From Candidatus Gastranaerophilales bacterium (GTDB lineage Bacteria > Cyanobacteriota > Vampirovibrionia > Gastranaerophilales > Gastranaerophilaceae), in NCBI GenBank assembly GCA_944325025.1, contig CALUYN010000011.1, forward strand, positions 1 to 56,638: DNA of 56,638 nucleotides, given 5' to 3'. The notes beneath the pieces are model-generated. The model did not search any database. It had not been told where the DNA came from and saw only the letters and a program-made list of their open reading frames with translations. Positions 7,636 through 14,960 of the stretch are shown here, one piece after another. The translations under genes were made by a program, and so were the position numbers. Position 1 is the stretch's first letter. Every line of letters begins with the position of its first letter.

Positions 7636-8913
7636 TTATCTGAAAATGGTCTGTTCTCTGTCAGGCCCTACGCTTACGATTGAAATAGGAACTTCAAGAA
7701 GTTCTTCAAGACGTGCAAGATACTTTTTACAGTTTTCGGGCAATTTTTCATATTCTCTTATCCCCGAAATATCTTGCCCCCAACCTTTGTGAGTTTCGTA
7801 AACCGGTTCGAGATATTTATGGATAAATACATCTGTCGGATAGCTTGTATAAATTTTTCCGTCGCGTGTATCTTTGTAAGCCGTACATACTTTAATTTCA
7901 TCAAAAGTATCAAATACATCAATTTTTGTCAAAGCAATAGATGTCAAGCCGCCGACTAAAACAGCGTATTTCATAGTAACAGCATCAAACCATCCGCAGC
8001 GTCTAGGTCTGCCCGTTGTAACACCGTATTCGTGCCCAATTTCTCTTATTTTGCCGCCTGTTTCGTCTTTTAATTCTGTCACAAAAGGCCCTTCACCCAC
8101 ACGGGTTACATAAGCTTTTGCAACGCCGATTACTTCATCAATCATAGTAGGGCCGTAGCCTGAGCCGGTTGCTGCACCGCCGCCTATTGGATTTGACGAA
8201 GTTACAAAAGGATATGTACCGTAATCTATATCAAGCATTACACCCTGTGCGCCTTCAAAAAGGATTGCTTTTTTCTCGCGTTTAGCATCTTCAAGTTCTT
8301 TTTGCCAGTCAAAACATACATAAGGTTTGAAAATTTGGGCATATTTTTCACAAAGCGCGAGAATACAGTCTTTTGTATAAGGCTCAAGTCCGTAGACTTT
8401 TTCAAGAGTTTTGTTTTTTAAAGGCAGTATAATGTCCAGTTTTTCGTTTAATGCTTCAGGAGAATACAAATCCTGAACTTTAAGTCCTATTCTGGCCATT
8501 TTATCAGTGTATGTGGGGCCAATTCCTTTTTTAGTTGTGCCTATTTTCCCTTTGCCTGCCGTACTTTCAGAATACCCGTCAACTTCTGTATGATAAGGCA
8601 TTGTAATAGATGCAAGCGGATTGATTTTAAGATTTGAAACATCAATTCCTTCTTTAATAAGCCCTTGAATTTCCTGTTCAAAATATTCAGGCAAAATTAC
8701 AGTTCCGGCACCAATAAAGCATTTTTTCCCTTTGTATAGAATGCCGGATGGAATTAAATGAAATTTAAAAGTTTTGTTATGTGCAACAACTGTGTGTCCC
8801 GCGTTGCATCCGCCCTGATATCTTATTATTAAGTCAGCATCCTGTGCAAGTAAATCAGTAATCTTTGCTTTCCCTTCGTCGCCCCACTGCGCGCCTACTA
8901 CAACCTTATTCAT
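7636..8913 (-). CDS. purA: Adenylosuccinate synthetase
   Basis: PurA condenses IMP and aspartate, with GTP, to adenylosuccinate, the first step from IMP to AMP. The product has 425 residues, as usual. The GTP-binding start is GAQWGDEGKAK, in which the Gly usual after GDEGK is Ala. The switch region GCNAGHTVV, the IMP-binding GTTKKGIGP, and TTGRPRRCGW are present. The ribosome binding site is AAGGGAT. The gene lies 60 bases downstream of etfA on the same strand and may be cotranscribed with it, without obvious functional linkage. Confidence 0.97.
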   Translation of the reverse strand: MNKVVVGAQWGDEGKAKITDLLAQDADLIIRYQGGCNAGHTVVAHNKTFKFHLIPSGILYKGKKCFIGAGTVILPEYFEQEIQGLIKEGIDVSNLKINPLASITMPYHTEVDGYSESTAGKGKIGTTKKGIGPTYTDKMARIGLKVQDLYSPEALNEKLDIILPLKNKTLEKVYGLEPYTKDCILALCEKYAQIFKPYVCFDWQKELEDAKREKKAILFEGAQGVMLDIDYGTYPFVTSSNPIGGGAATGSGYGPTMIDEVIGVAKAYVTRVGEGPFVTELKDETGGKIREIGHEYGVTTGRPRRCGWFDAVTMKYAVLVGGLTSIALTKIDVFDTFDEIKVCTAYKDTRDGKIYTSYPTDVFIHKYLEPVYETHKGWGQDISGIREYEKLPENCKKYLARLEELLEVPISIVSVGPDREQTIFR

Positions 8914-8973
8914 ATCCCTTATCCTTTCATAAAGCTCTTTACTGATTTATTTTATCACAAACAGAATTTATTG

Positions 8974-9966
8974 TTATTTTGATTTAAAATTATTAGTAAG
9001 ATTAGGCAAAACTTCAAATACGTCCCCGACAAGACCGCAGTCGCATATATCAAATATCGGCGCTTTTTCATCTGTATTAATTGCAATAATTTTGTCACTG
9101 TCCTGCATTCCGACTATATGCTGAATAGCCCCTGAAATCCCGCAGGCTATATAGAGTTTTGGTGTAACTGTTTTTCCTGTCTGTCCGATTTGAATATCTG
9201 CAGGAGCAAGCCCCATCTCAACTGCACCTCGGCTAGCAGCAACACAAGCTCCAATGCTTTCTGCAAAGTTTTTTAGTAATTCAAATCCCGCTTCATTTTT
9301 CATTCCTTTGCCGCCGGCAACAATAATTTCTGCGCTGTCAAGTTCATTTATTGCGGTATTTACACCTTTTACAAATTCCACAAATTTAACTTTAGTTTCA
9401 ATATTATCTATATTTGGTTTGATATAAATAAATTTTGTATCTTTTACAATATTTTCAGGAGCCGGCTTAAACACTTTCGGACGTACAGTTGCCATTTGAG
9501 GCATTGTTTTGCATAAAATTGTAGCCATAAGTTTTCCGCCAAAGGTAGGACGTGTTGCAGCAAGCTGTCCCTTTTCGTTTATGTCAAGTCCTGTGCAATC
9601 AGCAGTTAAGCCTGTATGCAAAGATGAGGAAACCCTCGGTGCTAAATCACGCCCTTGAGTTGTCGCGCCGATAAGTACAATTTCAGGCTTTATTTCATTT
9701 ATAACATCAACTGCTATTTTTGAATACAATTCGGTTGAGTAATTTGCAAGCCTGTCATCTTCCGCAATATAAACGTAATCAAACCCCGAATTAATAAAAG
9801 CTTCCTTAAATTCTTCAGCTAATCCGGTTTTACAAATAAGCAGAGCAGAAACATCAGCATTATTAAGCTTTTTTGAAAGTTCCTGAGCCTTGTAGGCCAG
9901 TTCAAAAAGAACAGTGTGGAGAAAATTTTCTTTTGTAACTTCTGCATATAACATTATATTACTCAT
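8974..9966 (-). CDS. etfA: Electron transfer flavoprotein, alpha subunit
   Basis: EtfA of 330 residues. With EtfB it forms a heterodimer that carries electrons between flavoenzymes. The C-terminal FAD domain is unmistakable: SRGAVEMGLAPADIQIGQTG, then YIACGISGAIQH, then PIFDICDCGLVGD. The reading frame extends to 9981, but ATG 9966 (MSNIMLYAEV) is preferred because GGAGGAA lies before it; it overlaps the end of etfB by eight bases. No acyl-CoA dehydrogenase, FixC/FixX or lactate dehydrogenase gene is adjacent, so the partner oxidoreductase is not evident, unless it is the NfnA-like protein of the same cluster. Confidence 0.95.
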   Translation of the reverse strand: MSNIMLYAEVTKENFLHTVLFELAYKAQELSKKLNNADVSALLICKTGLAEEFKEAFINSGFDYVYIAEDDRLANYSTELYSKIAVDVINEIKPEIVLIGATTQGRDLAPRVSSSLHTGLTADCTGLDINEKGQLAATRPTFGGKLMATILCKTMPQMATVRPKVFKPAPENIVKDTKFIYIKPNIDNIETKVKFVEFVKGVNTAINELDSAEIIVAGGKGMKNEAGFELLKNFAESIGACVAASRGAVEMGLAPADIQIGQTGKTVTPKLYIACGISGAIQHIVGMQDSDKIIAINTDEKAPIFDICDCGLVGDVFEVLPNLTNNFKSK

Positions 9967-10744
9967 AGGAAATTCCTCCAAACTCTTTTATTTTTATTGC
10001 AAGTTCAGAACAATCTTTGCAAATTGCGCATTCTCCTCTGTTGTGTTCTGGACGGAAGGCTTTGCTTACAAACGTCGGAGAGCCTTTAATCCCTGTTTCT
10101 TCTGGTGTAAGCCCTATATCTTCCATTGAATAATTCAAGATTTCAGCATTTTTTGCTTTTATAAAGCCGTTAATTTTTGGTCTTGTTGTTTCATCAATCC
10201 CCTTTAAAACACAAACAAGAGCAGGTAGCTCAACTTTGAGTGTTTCAAGTCCTTCTTCAATTTCTCTGACTGCACAAACACTGCCATTATTACATTCTTT
10301 TAATTCTTTTACGAAAGTTATTTGAGGAATACCTAACTGATTTGCAATTCCAGGGCCTGTTTGCGCTGTATCACCGTCAATTGCAAACTGTCCGCAAAGA
10401 ATTAAATTAAAATCCTGCAATTTTGTTTTAATAGCTGCTGCTAAAGTTTTACTTGTTGCATATGTATCCGCGCCTGCAAATTTTTTATCCGAAATTAAGA
10501 CGCCTTTATCACATCCTAGAGCTATTGCCTGACGCAGCATTGTTTCAGCCTGCAAAGGCCCCATTGTCAAAACTGTTATTTCAACATCCGGAATAGTTCT
10601 TTTTAATTTTAGAGCTTCTTCAATAGCATATACATCAAAGGGGTTGATAATACTTTCTACCCCTTCCCTTTGTATAGTGTTATTTTCAGTCCATTTGATA
10701 TCAGTAGTATCAGGAACCTGTTTTATGCAGACTATAATTTTCAT
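9959..10744 (-). CDS. etfB: Electron transfer flavoprotein, beta subunit
   Basis: EtfB of 261 residues, starting MKIIVCIKQVPDT as in the family. The loop AIDGDTAQTGPGIA resembles the DGDTAQxGP pattern of clostridial, electron-bifurcating EtfB proteins rather than the DDDSNQ type of mitochondrial ETF. Bifurcation is therefore plausible but not proven. AAGG lies six bases before the ATG. The gene order on this strand is NfnA-like gene, 4-Cys small gene, etfB, etfA, with gaps of about ten bases or an overlap, so this is one operon. Confidence 0.95.
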   Translation of the reverse strand: MKIIVCIKQVPDTTDIKWTENNTIQREGVESIINPFDVYAIEEALKLKRTIPDVEITVLTMGPLQAETMLRQAIALGCDKGVLISDKKFAGADTYATSKTLAAAIKTKLQDFNLILCGQFAIDGDTAQTGPGIANQLGIPQITFVKELKECNNGSVCAVREIEEGLETLKVELPALVCVLKGIDETTRPKINGFIKAKNAEILNYSMEDIGLTPEETGIKGSPTFVSKAFRPEHNRGECAICKDCSELAIKIKEFGGISYE

Positions 10745-10752
10745 AAAAAACC

Positions 10753-10935
10753 TTATCTGTGAAGTTTTGAAGCTTTTTGTCTGGCAGTTGTTTCAAGCAA
10801 AGCATTGTAAGCTAACATATACATTGAGCATTTCCTAACACTTGGGACAAACCAGGCACAGCTTTCAAGCGTACATACTTTATCAATGTCTGACCCTGCA
10901 CTCATTAGAGGGCAATATGGAATATCTTTAGCCAT
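10753..10935 (-). CDS. Small four-Cys protein in the etf operon
   Basis: The 60-residue protein is not assigned to a named family here. Its Cys residues (C8, C21, C26, C36) and the conserved-looking stretch YCPLMSAGSD...CTLESCAWF suggest a metal or iron-sulfur site. AGGAG lies seven bases before the ATG. It sits nine bases after the NfnA-like gene and eight bases before etfB, so it is coexpressed with the flavoproteins and may be an accessory or electron-transfer subunit (inference from position and Cys content). No membrane helix or signal peptide is seen. Confidence 0.75.
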   Translation of the reverse strand: MAKDIPYCPLMSAGSDIDKVCTLESCAWFVPSVRKCSMYMLAYNALLETTARQKASKLHR

Positions 10936-10944
10936 AATTTTCTC

Positions 10945-11787
10945 CTATTTGTTGACTGATTGTTTTAACAAGTTACAATTTTCGTCGCGTTTTCTTTCCT
11001 GATCTTTGTAAATTTTAGTTCTGTTGATTACTTCATCAAAATCAATTTTATGAGCATCAAAATCAGGGCCGTCTACACAGGCAAATTTTGTTTCTCCGCC
11101 TACGGTAATTCTGCATGCGCCGCACATTCCAGTGCCATCAACCATGATAGGATTCATGCTCGCTTCAGTATAAATTCCTTTATCACGTGTTAAATCCGCC
11201 ACTGCTCTCATCATTGGCATAGGTCCGACGGCTATTGCATAGTCTACTTTTTCCTGACTCATAATTCTTTCAAGTACCTGTGTAACAAAACCTTTTTCGC
11301 CAAGGGTTCCGTCATCTGTAGTTATAAAAAGTTCCGTACAGGCATTTTTCATCTTGTCCTGCCAGAAGATTAAATCTTTTGTTCTTGCCCCCATAATCAT
11401 GTACACTTTGTTGCCGGCTTCTTTAAAAGCTTTAGCAATCAAGTAACATGGGGCAGCGCCATATCCGCCTGCAAGACATACTACAGTTCCGTATTTTTTT
11501 ATATGGGTAGGCTGTCCCAATGGGCCGACAATATCATGAATTTCATCGCCTGCATTTAAAGCCGCAAGCTGTTTTGTGGAGTAACCTACAGCCATAAAAA
11601 CAAGGGTTAAAGCTCCTGTTTCTTTGTTAACATCCGCGATAGTAAGCGGAACTCGTTCACTGTTTTTCGTTGCTCTGAATATTATAAACTGGCCTGCCTT
11701 AGCGTTTCTGACTACATAGGGTGCGTCTACTGTAATTTCAAACTGGTTCGGGCAGAGTTCTTTTTTTGATAAAATTTTGTATCCCAT
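10945..11787 (-). CDS. NfnA-like FAD/NAD(P) and 2Fe-2S reductase subunit
   Basis: The 280-residue product resembles the small subunit of NADH-dependent ferredoxin:NADP oxidoreductase and related sulfide or dihydroorotate dehydrogenase subunits (NfnA/SudB/PyrK group). It has a ferredoxin-reductase FAD domain (RVPLTIAD at about 48-55), an NAD-binding CLAGGYGAAPCYLIAK, and a C-terminal cluster motif GTGMCGACR..C that would bind 2Fe-2S. Its usual partner NfnB (GltD-like) is not in the window. The frame begins at 11793, but the ATG at 11787 has better spacing to AAAGAG. It leads the etfBA operon, which raises the possibility of a combined electron-transfer complex. Confidence 0.85.
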   Translation of the reverse strand: MGYKILSKKELCPNQFEITVDAPYVVRNAKAGQFIIFRATKNSERVPLTIADVNKETGALTLVFMAVGYSTKQLAALNAGDEIHDIVGPLGQPTHIKKYGTVVCLAGGYGAAPCYLIAKAFKEAGNKVYMIMGARTKDLIFWQDKMKNACTELFITTDDGTLGEKGFVTQVLERIMSQEKVDYAIAVGPMPMMRAVADLTRDKGIYTEASMNPIMVDGTGMCGACRITVGGETKFACVDGPDFDAHKIDFDEVINRTKIYKDQERKRDENCNLLKQSVNK

Positions 11788-11853
11788 ACTCATCTCTTTC
11801 TTATATATCTGAATTATACACTAAAAAATGAAAGAGGACAAGAATTTTTTAAT

Positions 11854-12906
11854 TTATCTTATTCTAACAGGATAGTCCTTTTTTATTTGCCATCCGTCAA
11901 ACATAATCAACAAGGCGCAAGTATTTGTTAATCCGACATTATTAGCCGGATTGCAATGTTTTACCATTTTTTCTCTGTCGTTATAGGCGTATCCTTCAGT
12001 ATATTCATCATTGTCATTATTGGTACCGAAAAAACCGGCAGGATAGAAATTTCCCATTCCAGAAGATCTCATGGAACTATTTTTTACTTCATAGTCAAGG
12101 AAGAAATAAAATAAATCAACACCGTCTTTATTAGGGCCTCTTAATCCATTTATGTCGCAAAATGTGTGTATTTGTTGTGTATTTCTGAAAAAGCATATTG
12201 TTCCGTCACTAAGTAAAATTTTCAGGTAAGTATTATTAAGTGTTGAATTTGGATACTCGATGTCAGCAGGGAATTCTGCTCCGTTTAAATAAGGTACAAG
12301 AGCTGTTTTAAACCAGTTAATTGTTGCTTGACCAACAATATCGTTATAGGGTATTGATGTCCAGGTATCATTTGCTTTGGAAAGATTAACAGCTTGATTC
12401 ATAGTTGAATAGAGCTTTTGAAGCTGTGATACAGTTTGTTTTTTCTTGTAATTGCTAACTAATGACGGTATGGTTAATGAGGCAACAACACCGATAATTC
12501 CGAGGGTGATGAGGACCTCAGCCAAGGTAAATGCGGCTCGTTTTTTTAGTGAAGGGTGAAGAGTGAAGCGTGAAGAGGATATTTTAACTTCCCTCCCTCG
12601 TGGGAGGGATTGAGGGAGAGGGTTCGTGTTATCCAGAATGTCTGATTGACCTCCGTGCTTCAGCATCTCACTATTTTGCGATTGCGGATCAGCTTTTCTG
12701 TCGGCAATGACGGAAACAGGTGCTTGTTCAGAAGAATAGACGACCGGATGGCAGGAAGGCAGGCTAAAATTAGATGCAAAGATGCAAGGATGCATAGAGG
12801 CAAAGCTATTATCAATAATAAATTTTGTCCATGTTTTACCTAAATAGCTATAAACGAAAATAGCCTGACCTCCTGACCTCTTGACATCCGGCCTTCCGTC
12901 TAGCAA
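11854..12906 (-). CDS. Type IV prepilin-like protein behind a poly-C tract
   Basis: The recognisable part is a prepilin: KKRAAFTLAEVLITLGIIGV (Phe codon at 12531-12529), then a globular domain of about 200 residues ending in HCNPANNVGLTNTCALL. In front is an open frame of about 125 codons with low-complexity, repeat-derived DNA (GTGAAG-type repeats at 12551-12575, GCATC-type repeats near 12780). The frame has only a TTG start at 12906. An ATG with a good AGGAG site lies at 12977, separated by a run of ten C. At this length the ATG frame stops at TAG after 17 codons; with eight or eleven C it would read through into the pilin. The gene may be phase-variable, a sequencing slip, or started elsewhere. 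Confidence 0.7.
   Translation of the reverse strand: MLDGRPDVKRSGGQAIFVYSYLGKTWTKFIIDNSFASMHPCIFASNFSLPSCHPVVYSSEQAPVSVIADRKADPQSQNSEMLKHGGQSDILDNTNPLPQSLPRGREVKISSSRFTLHPSLKKRAAFTLAEVLITLGIIGVVASLTIPSLVSNYKKKQTVSQLQKLYSTMNQAVNLSKANDTWTSIPYNDIVGQATINWFKTALVPYLNGAEFPADIEYPNSTLNNTYLKILLSDGTICFFRNTQQIHTFCDINGLRGPNKDGVDLFYFFLDYEVKNSSMRSSGMGNFYPAGFFGTNNDNDEYTEGYAYNDREKMVKHCNPANNVGLTNTCALLIMFDGWQIKKDYPVRIR
12591..12608. repeat. CCCTCCC/GGGAGGG hairpin inside the pilin leader region
   Basis: A 7-bp stem around TCGT resembles the first hairpin of the 45-nt repeat near 1.5 kb. It is followed at about 12640-12665 by a degenerate version of the GTCA-stem-CTTGT-stem-TCT hairpin found at three other sites. 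The N-terminal extension of this pilin frame is therefore built largely from dispersed repeats. Confidence 0.55.
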
Positions 12907-12942
12907 TTTAGCTGCATCAATTTCTATCGTGTGCGCGCTTTC

Positions 12943-12952
12943 GGGGGGGGGG
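12943..12952. repeat. Homopolymer of ten G (ten C on the coding strand)
   Basis: The run lies 25 bases after the first base of the ATG at 12977 on the minus strand. Distance arithmetic (71 bases from that ATG to the pilin frame's TTG at 12906) shows that gaining one C or losing two would join the two frames. Such tracts slip at high frequency in phase-variable surface genes. They are also prone to sequencing error. Confidence 0.75.
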
Positions 12953-12974
12953 CAATTTTCAGCTTCTTATCTTC

Positions 12975-12991
12975 CATAATAAAACTCCTCT
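12975..12991 (-). promoter_or_regulatory. Start codon with strong ribosome binding site upstream of the poly-C tract
   Basis: AGGAG stands eight bases before ATG 12977 on the minus strand. It is the only well-placed Shine-Dalgarno and ATG pair upstream of the pilin frame. This supports translation entering the poly-C tract from here, encoding MEDKKLKIA before the prolines. Confidence 0.55.
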
Positions 12992-13047
12992 TAATTTACC
13001 TCGACACTTTTATTATTTATGCTTTTTTTATATTTGTCAAGTAGCAA

Positions 13048-13076
13048 AAAAAGAAGCCCTTTTGGGGCTTTTTTAT
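13048..13076 (-). terminator. Intrinsic terminator after the 98-residue gene
   Basis: AAGCCC (13054-13059) pairs with GGGCTT (13065-13070), extended by A/T pairs. It has A-runs on one side and T-runs on the other, so it can work in both directions. It separates the small gene at 13121-13417 from the pilin gene downstream. Confidence 0.8.
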
Positions 13077-13120
13077 ATATATACAAAGTAGAATTAGTTA
13101 TTTTGTGTTTGCTTTGAAAA

Positions 13121-13417
13121 TTAAAAATGCATATCAAAAGATGAAGGCATACCGTTTACTTTTTCATCTTCCATTCGCATTGCAGAACCAATTGTAAAAC
13201 TTTCTGCATACAATTTGTTTATTTTATAATTAATATCCCCTGTGAATACTTCTTCGTTTTCCTCTAAAAATTTGAAAAGCGGTTCTGTCGGAGATTTTAC
13301 AATATTGCCTAAGGTATCTCCTGCTTGTTTTAGAGTTCTTTCACCTATTTCCGGAACTTTTACATTCATCCCGAATGGTTTATATGGTCTATTAAATGAT
13401 GCTCCTGTGTCTGCCAT
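13121..13417 (-). CDS. Small protein of unknown function
   Basis: The 98-residue product has no recognised family. It is soluble-looking, with no signal peptide or membrane helix. The N-terminus MADTGASFNRPYKPFGMNVK contains PFGMN, a possible loose variant of the F-x-G motif on other proteins here, but without the preceding Asn/Ser-rich stretch. AAGGAT lies upstream of the ATG. The gene stands alone between a terminator and the HNH gene at 13510-14910. Confidence 0.65.
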   Translation of the reverse strand: MADTGASFNRPYKPFGMNVKVPEIGERTLKQAGDTLGNIVKSPTEPLFKFLEENEEVFTGDINYKINKLYAESFTIGSAMRMEDEKVNGMPSSFDMHF

Positions 13418-13509
13418 ATTTTTATATCCTTATTAACTACATTTAGTTAATCGGCAGATTTGTATAAAAAATTTAATTATTTATTATGAATTTTTACAAT
13501 TGTTAATAA

Positions 13510-14910
13510 TTATTTTTTACGGCGTTTTGTTACTTTAACCCCTAGTTTACTTGGTTCAATATTCCTTCCGCTTTCATTGAAAAATGTCTTAACCATTTCT
13601 ACTGCTTTTTTGATAGGGATATTGCCGCTGTATGCTTCTTCAAAAATTTCTTTAAAATAAGTTTTTTGATTTTTAATATCAAATTGTTTTATAAATTCAA
13701 CAAGACTGTTGTTTGAACGCGTGTTATTATCATCTGCGCAGGCAAGTGCAAAATTCCCTAAATCATTAGAGCCGCCGAGGGATTTTGGATGTATATGCTC
13801 TATTGTTACAATAGAAGGCCTTAAAACGTTATATCCGATTGCATCTGATGCAGATAGTTCATGTTTTGTAATGAAGGCATTAACGCTTGTTCTTGAAGTA
13901 GGGAGTTTGTCAACTATTGCATTTATTTTTGCCCTGAGCTGTTCATTGGGCATTCCTGTCAGTGTTTCGTTTAAATCGTATTTAAATGCTTTGTTACTGA
14001 ATTTTATTTTAACCGGGCGCTGTTCTAGTGTGTTGATTGCAATATCACATAGATACAAAATATCTTTTCTGTTAAGAATTTCACCGTACTGTCTGATTTT
14101 ATTTATTATGATTAGCTGTAAATCTTTTTTTGTTAAACTTTTTTTATTAACGTCGCGGGTTTCTGTTATTTGTAATATTTTATCAATAAATTTTGGAGTC
14201 AAAGGCTCTTTTTCTTTTTTAAATAAAGGGTGTGTAAGAGGTTCTGTGAGCTGTGCTATTTTTCTTGCCATATATTCATCTTTTATAGTGACTCCTATAC
14301 GTGACATTTTATATTTAAATTCTTTTCCGCTGAATTCACTCGGAATATAAACTTTTTCTTCTAGCCTTAGTCTTGAAACTCTCAGCAATTCTTTAAATTT
14401 TGTTTTATATCCGTGCGGCATTTCACTTGCGAGCGCAGATAGCTCCTTGAATATTGGTTTTTGTTCTTCAAGTAATTCTTTATTTGCTTTCGGATACATT
14501 ATTTTTATGGCTTCGGATAATCTTATGTCAGGCTTATCAAATGCCAGAATAGCAACGCGTTTTACAAATTCTTTTTCTGTAGGATGGAGATATTCAATAT
14601 AATTAAACATTTCCTGTACAAACTTTTTTATGGAACCGGAAAATATCCCGCTGCTTTTTAACCGGTTTACAATCTTATCACTCAATAGAGGTCTTCCGCA
14701 GTAAATGCAGTGTATTTTTCTCTGATATGCAAGATTGCGAAATGCGGATGCACTGTTAATAGCAGTAAATGACGGCTGGCTTTTGACAAAAATATCGCCA
14801 GTATTGTGAAAGTTGTTTACAGGATACCTGTAAACAGAATAATCATACTGATTATTCTTATTTACTCCTAAAGGCTTTATAAAATTATTTAGAACAGATG
14901 CAATCCTCAT
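13510..14910 (-). CDS. CxxC plus HNH nuclease-like protein with N-terminal motif
   Basis: The 466-residue product has a CIYC zinc-ribbon-like pair (C68, C71), a long helical middle, and a C-terminal HNH core: EHIHPKSLGGSNDLGNFALA (from E371) followed by CADDNN. HNH proteins of this type cut or nick DNA, but the target is unknown. The frame begins at ATG 14925. ATG 14910 is preferred because the product then begins MRIASVLNN and reaches PSFTA (F48-T49-A50), the N-terminal motif shared with other proteins here, and a -10-like TATTTT ends six bases upstream. Neither ATG has a ribosome binding site. It lies 50 bases downstream of a paralogue of the same architecture. Confidence 0.8.
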   Translation of the reverse strand: MRIASVLNNFIKPLGVNKNNQYDYSVYRYPVNNFHNTGDIFVKSQPSFTAINSASAFRNLAYQRKIHCIYCGRPLLSDKIVNRLKSSGIFSGSIKKFVQEMFNYIEYLHPTEKEFVKRVAILAFDKPDIRLSEAIKIMYPKANKELLEEQKPIFKELSALASEMPHGYKTKFKELLRVSRLRLEEKVYIPSEFSGKEFKYKMSRIGVTIKDEYMARKIAQLTEPLTHPLFKKEKEPLTPKFIDKILQITETRDVNKKSLTKKDLQLIIINKIRQYGEILNRKDILYLCDIAINTLEQRPVKIKFSNKAFKYDLNETLTGMPNEQLRAKINAIVDKLPTSRTSVNAFITKHELSASDAIGYNVLRPSIVTIEHIHPKSLGGSNDLGNFALACADDNNTRSNNSLVEFIKQFDIKNQKTYFKEIFEEAYSGNIPIKKAVEMVKTFFNESGRNIEPSKLGVKVTKRRKK

Positions 14911-14960
14911 AGGGTAAAAATACATCTGATTAAAAATTTTTGCTAGTTTATTAAAAAATG

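Noticed and set aside
12646-12843. A 65-codon plus-strand frame opposite the pilin leader
   Set aside because: It has no domain or ribosome binding site and lies in repeat-derived DNA.
13709-14350. A 213-codon open frame on the plus strand inside the HNH gene
   Set aside because: It lies wholly antisense to a gene with clear CxxC and HNH motifs. Its translation has no recognisable domain, and no promoter or ribosome binding site was noted.
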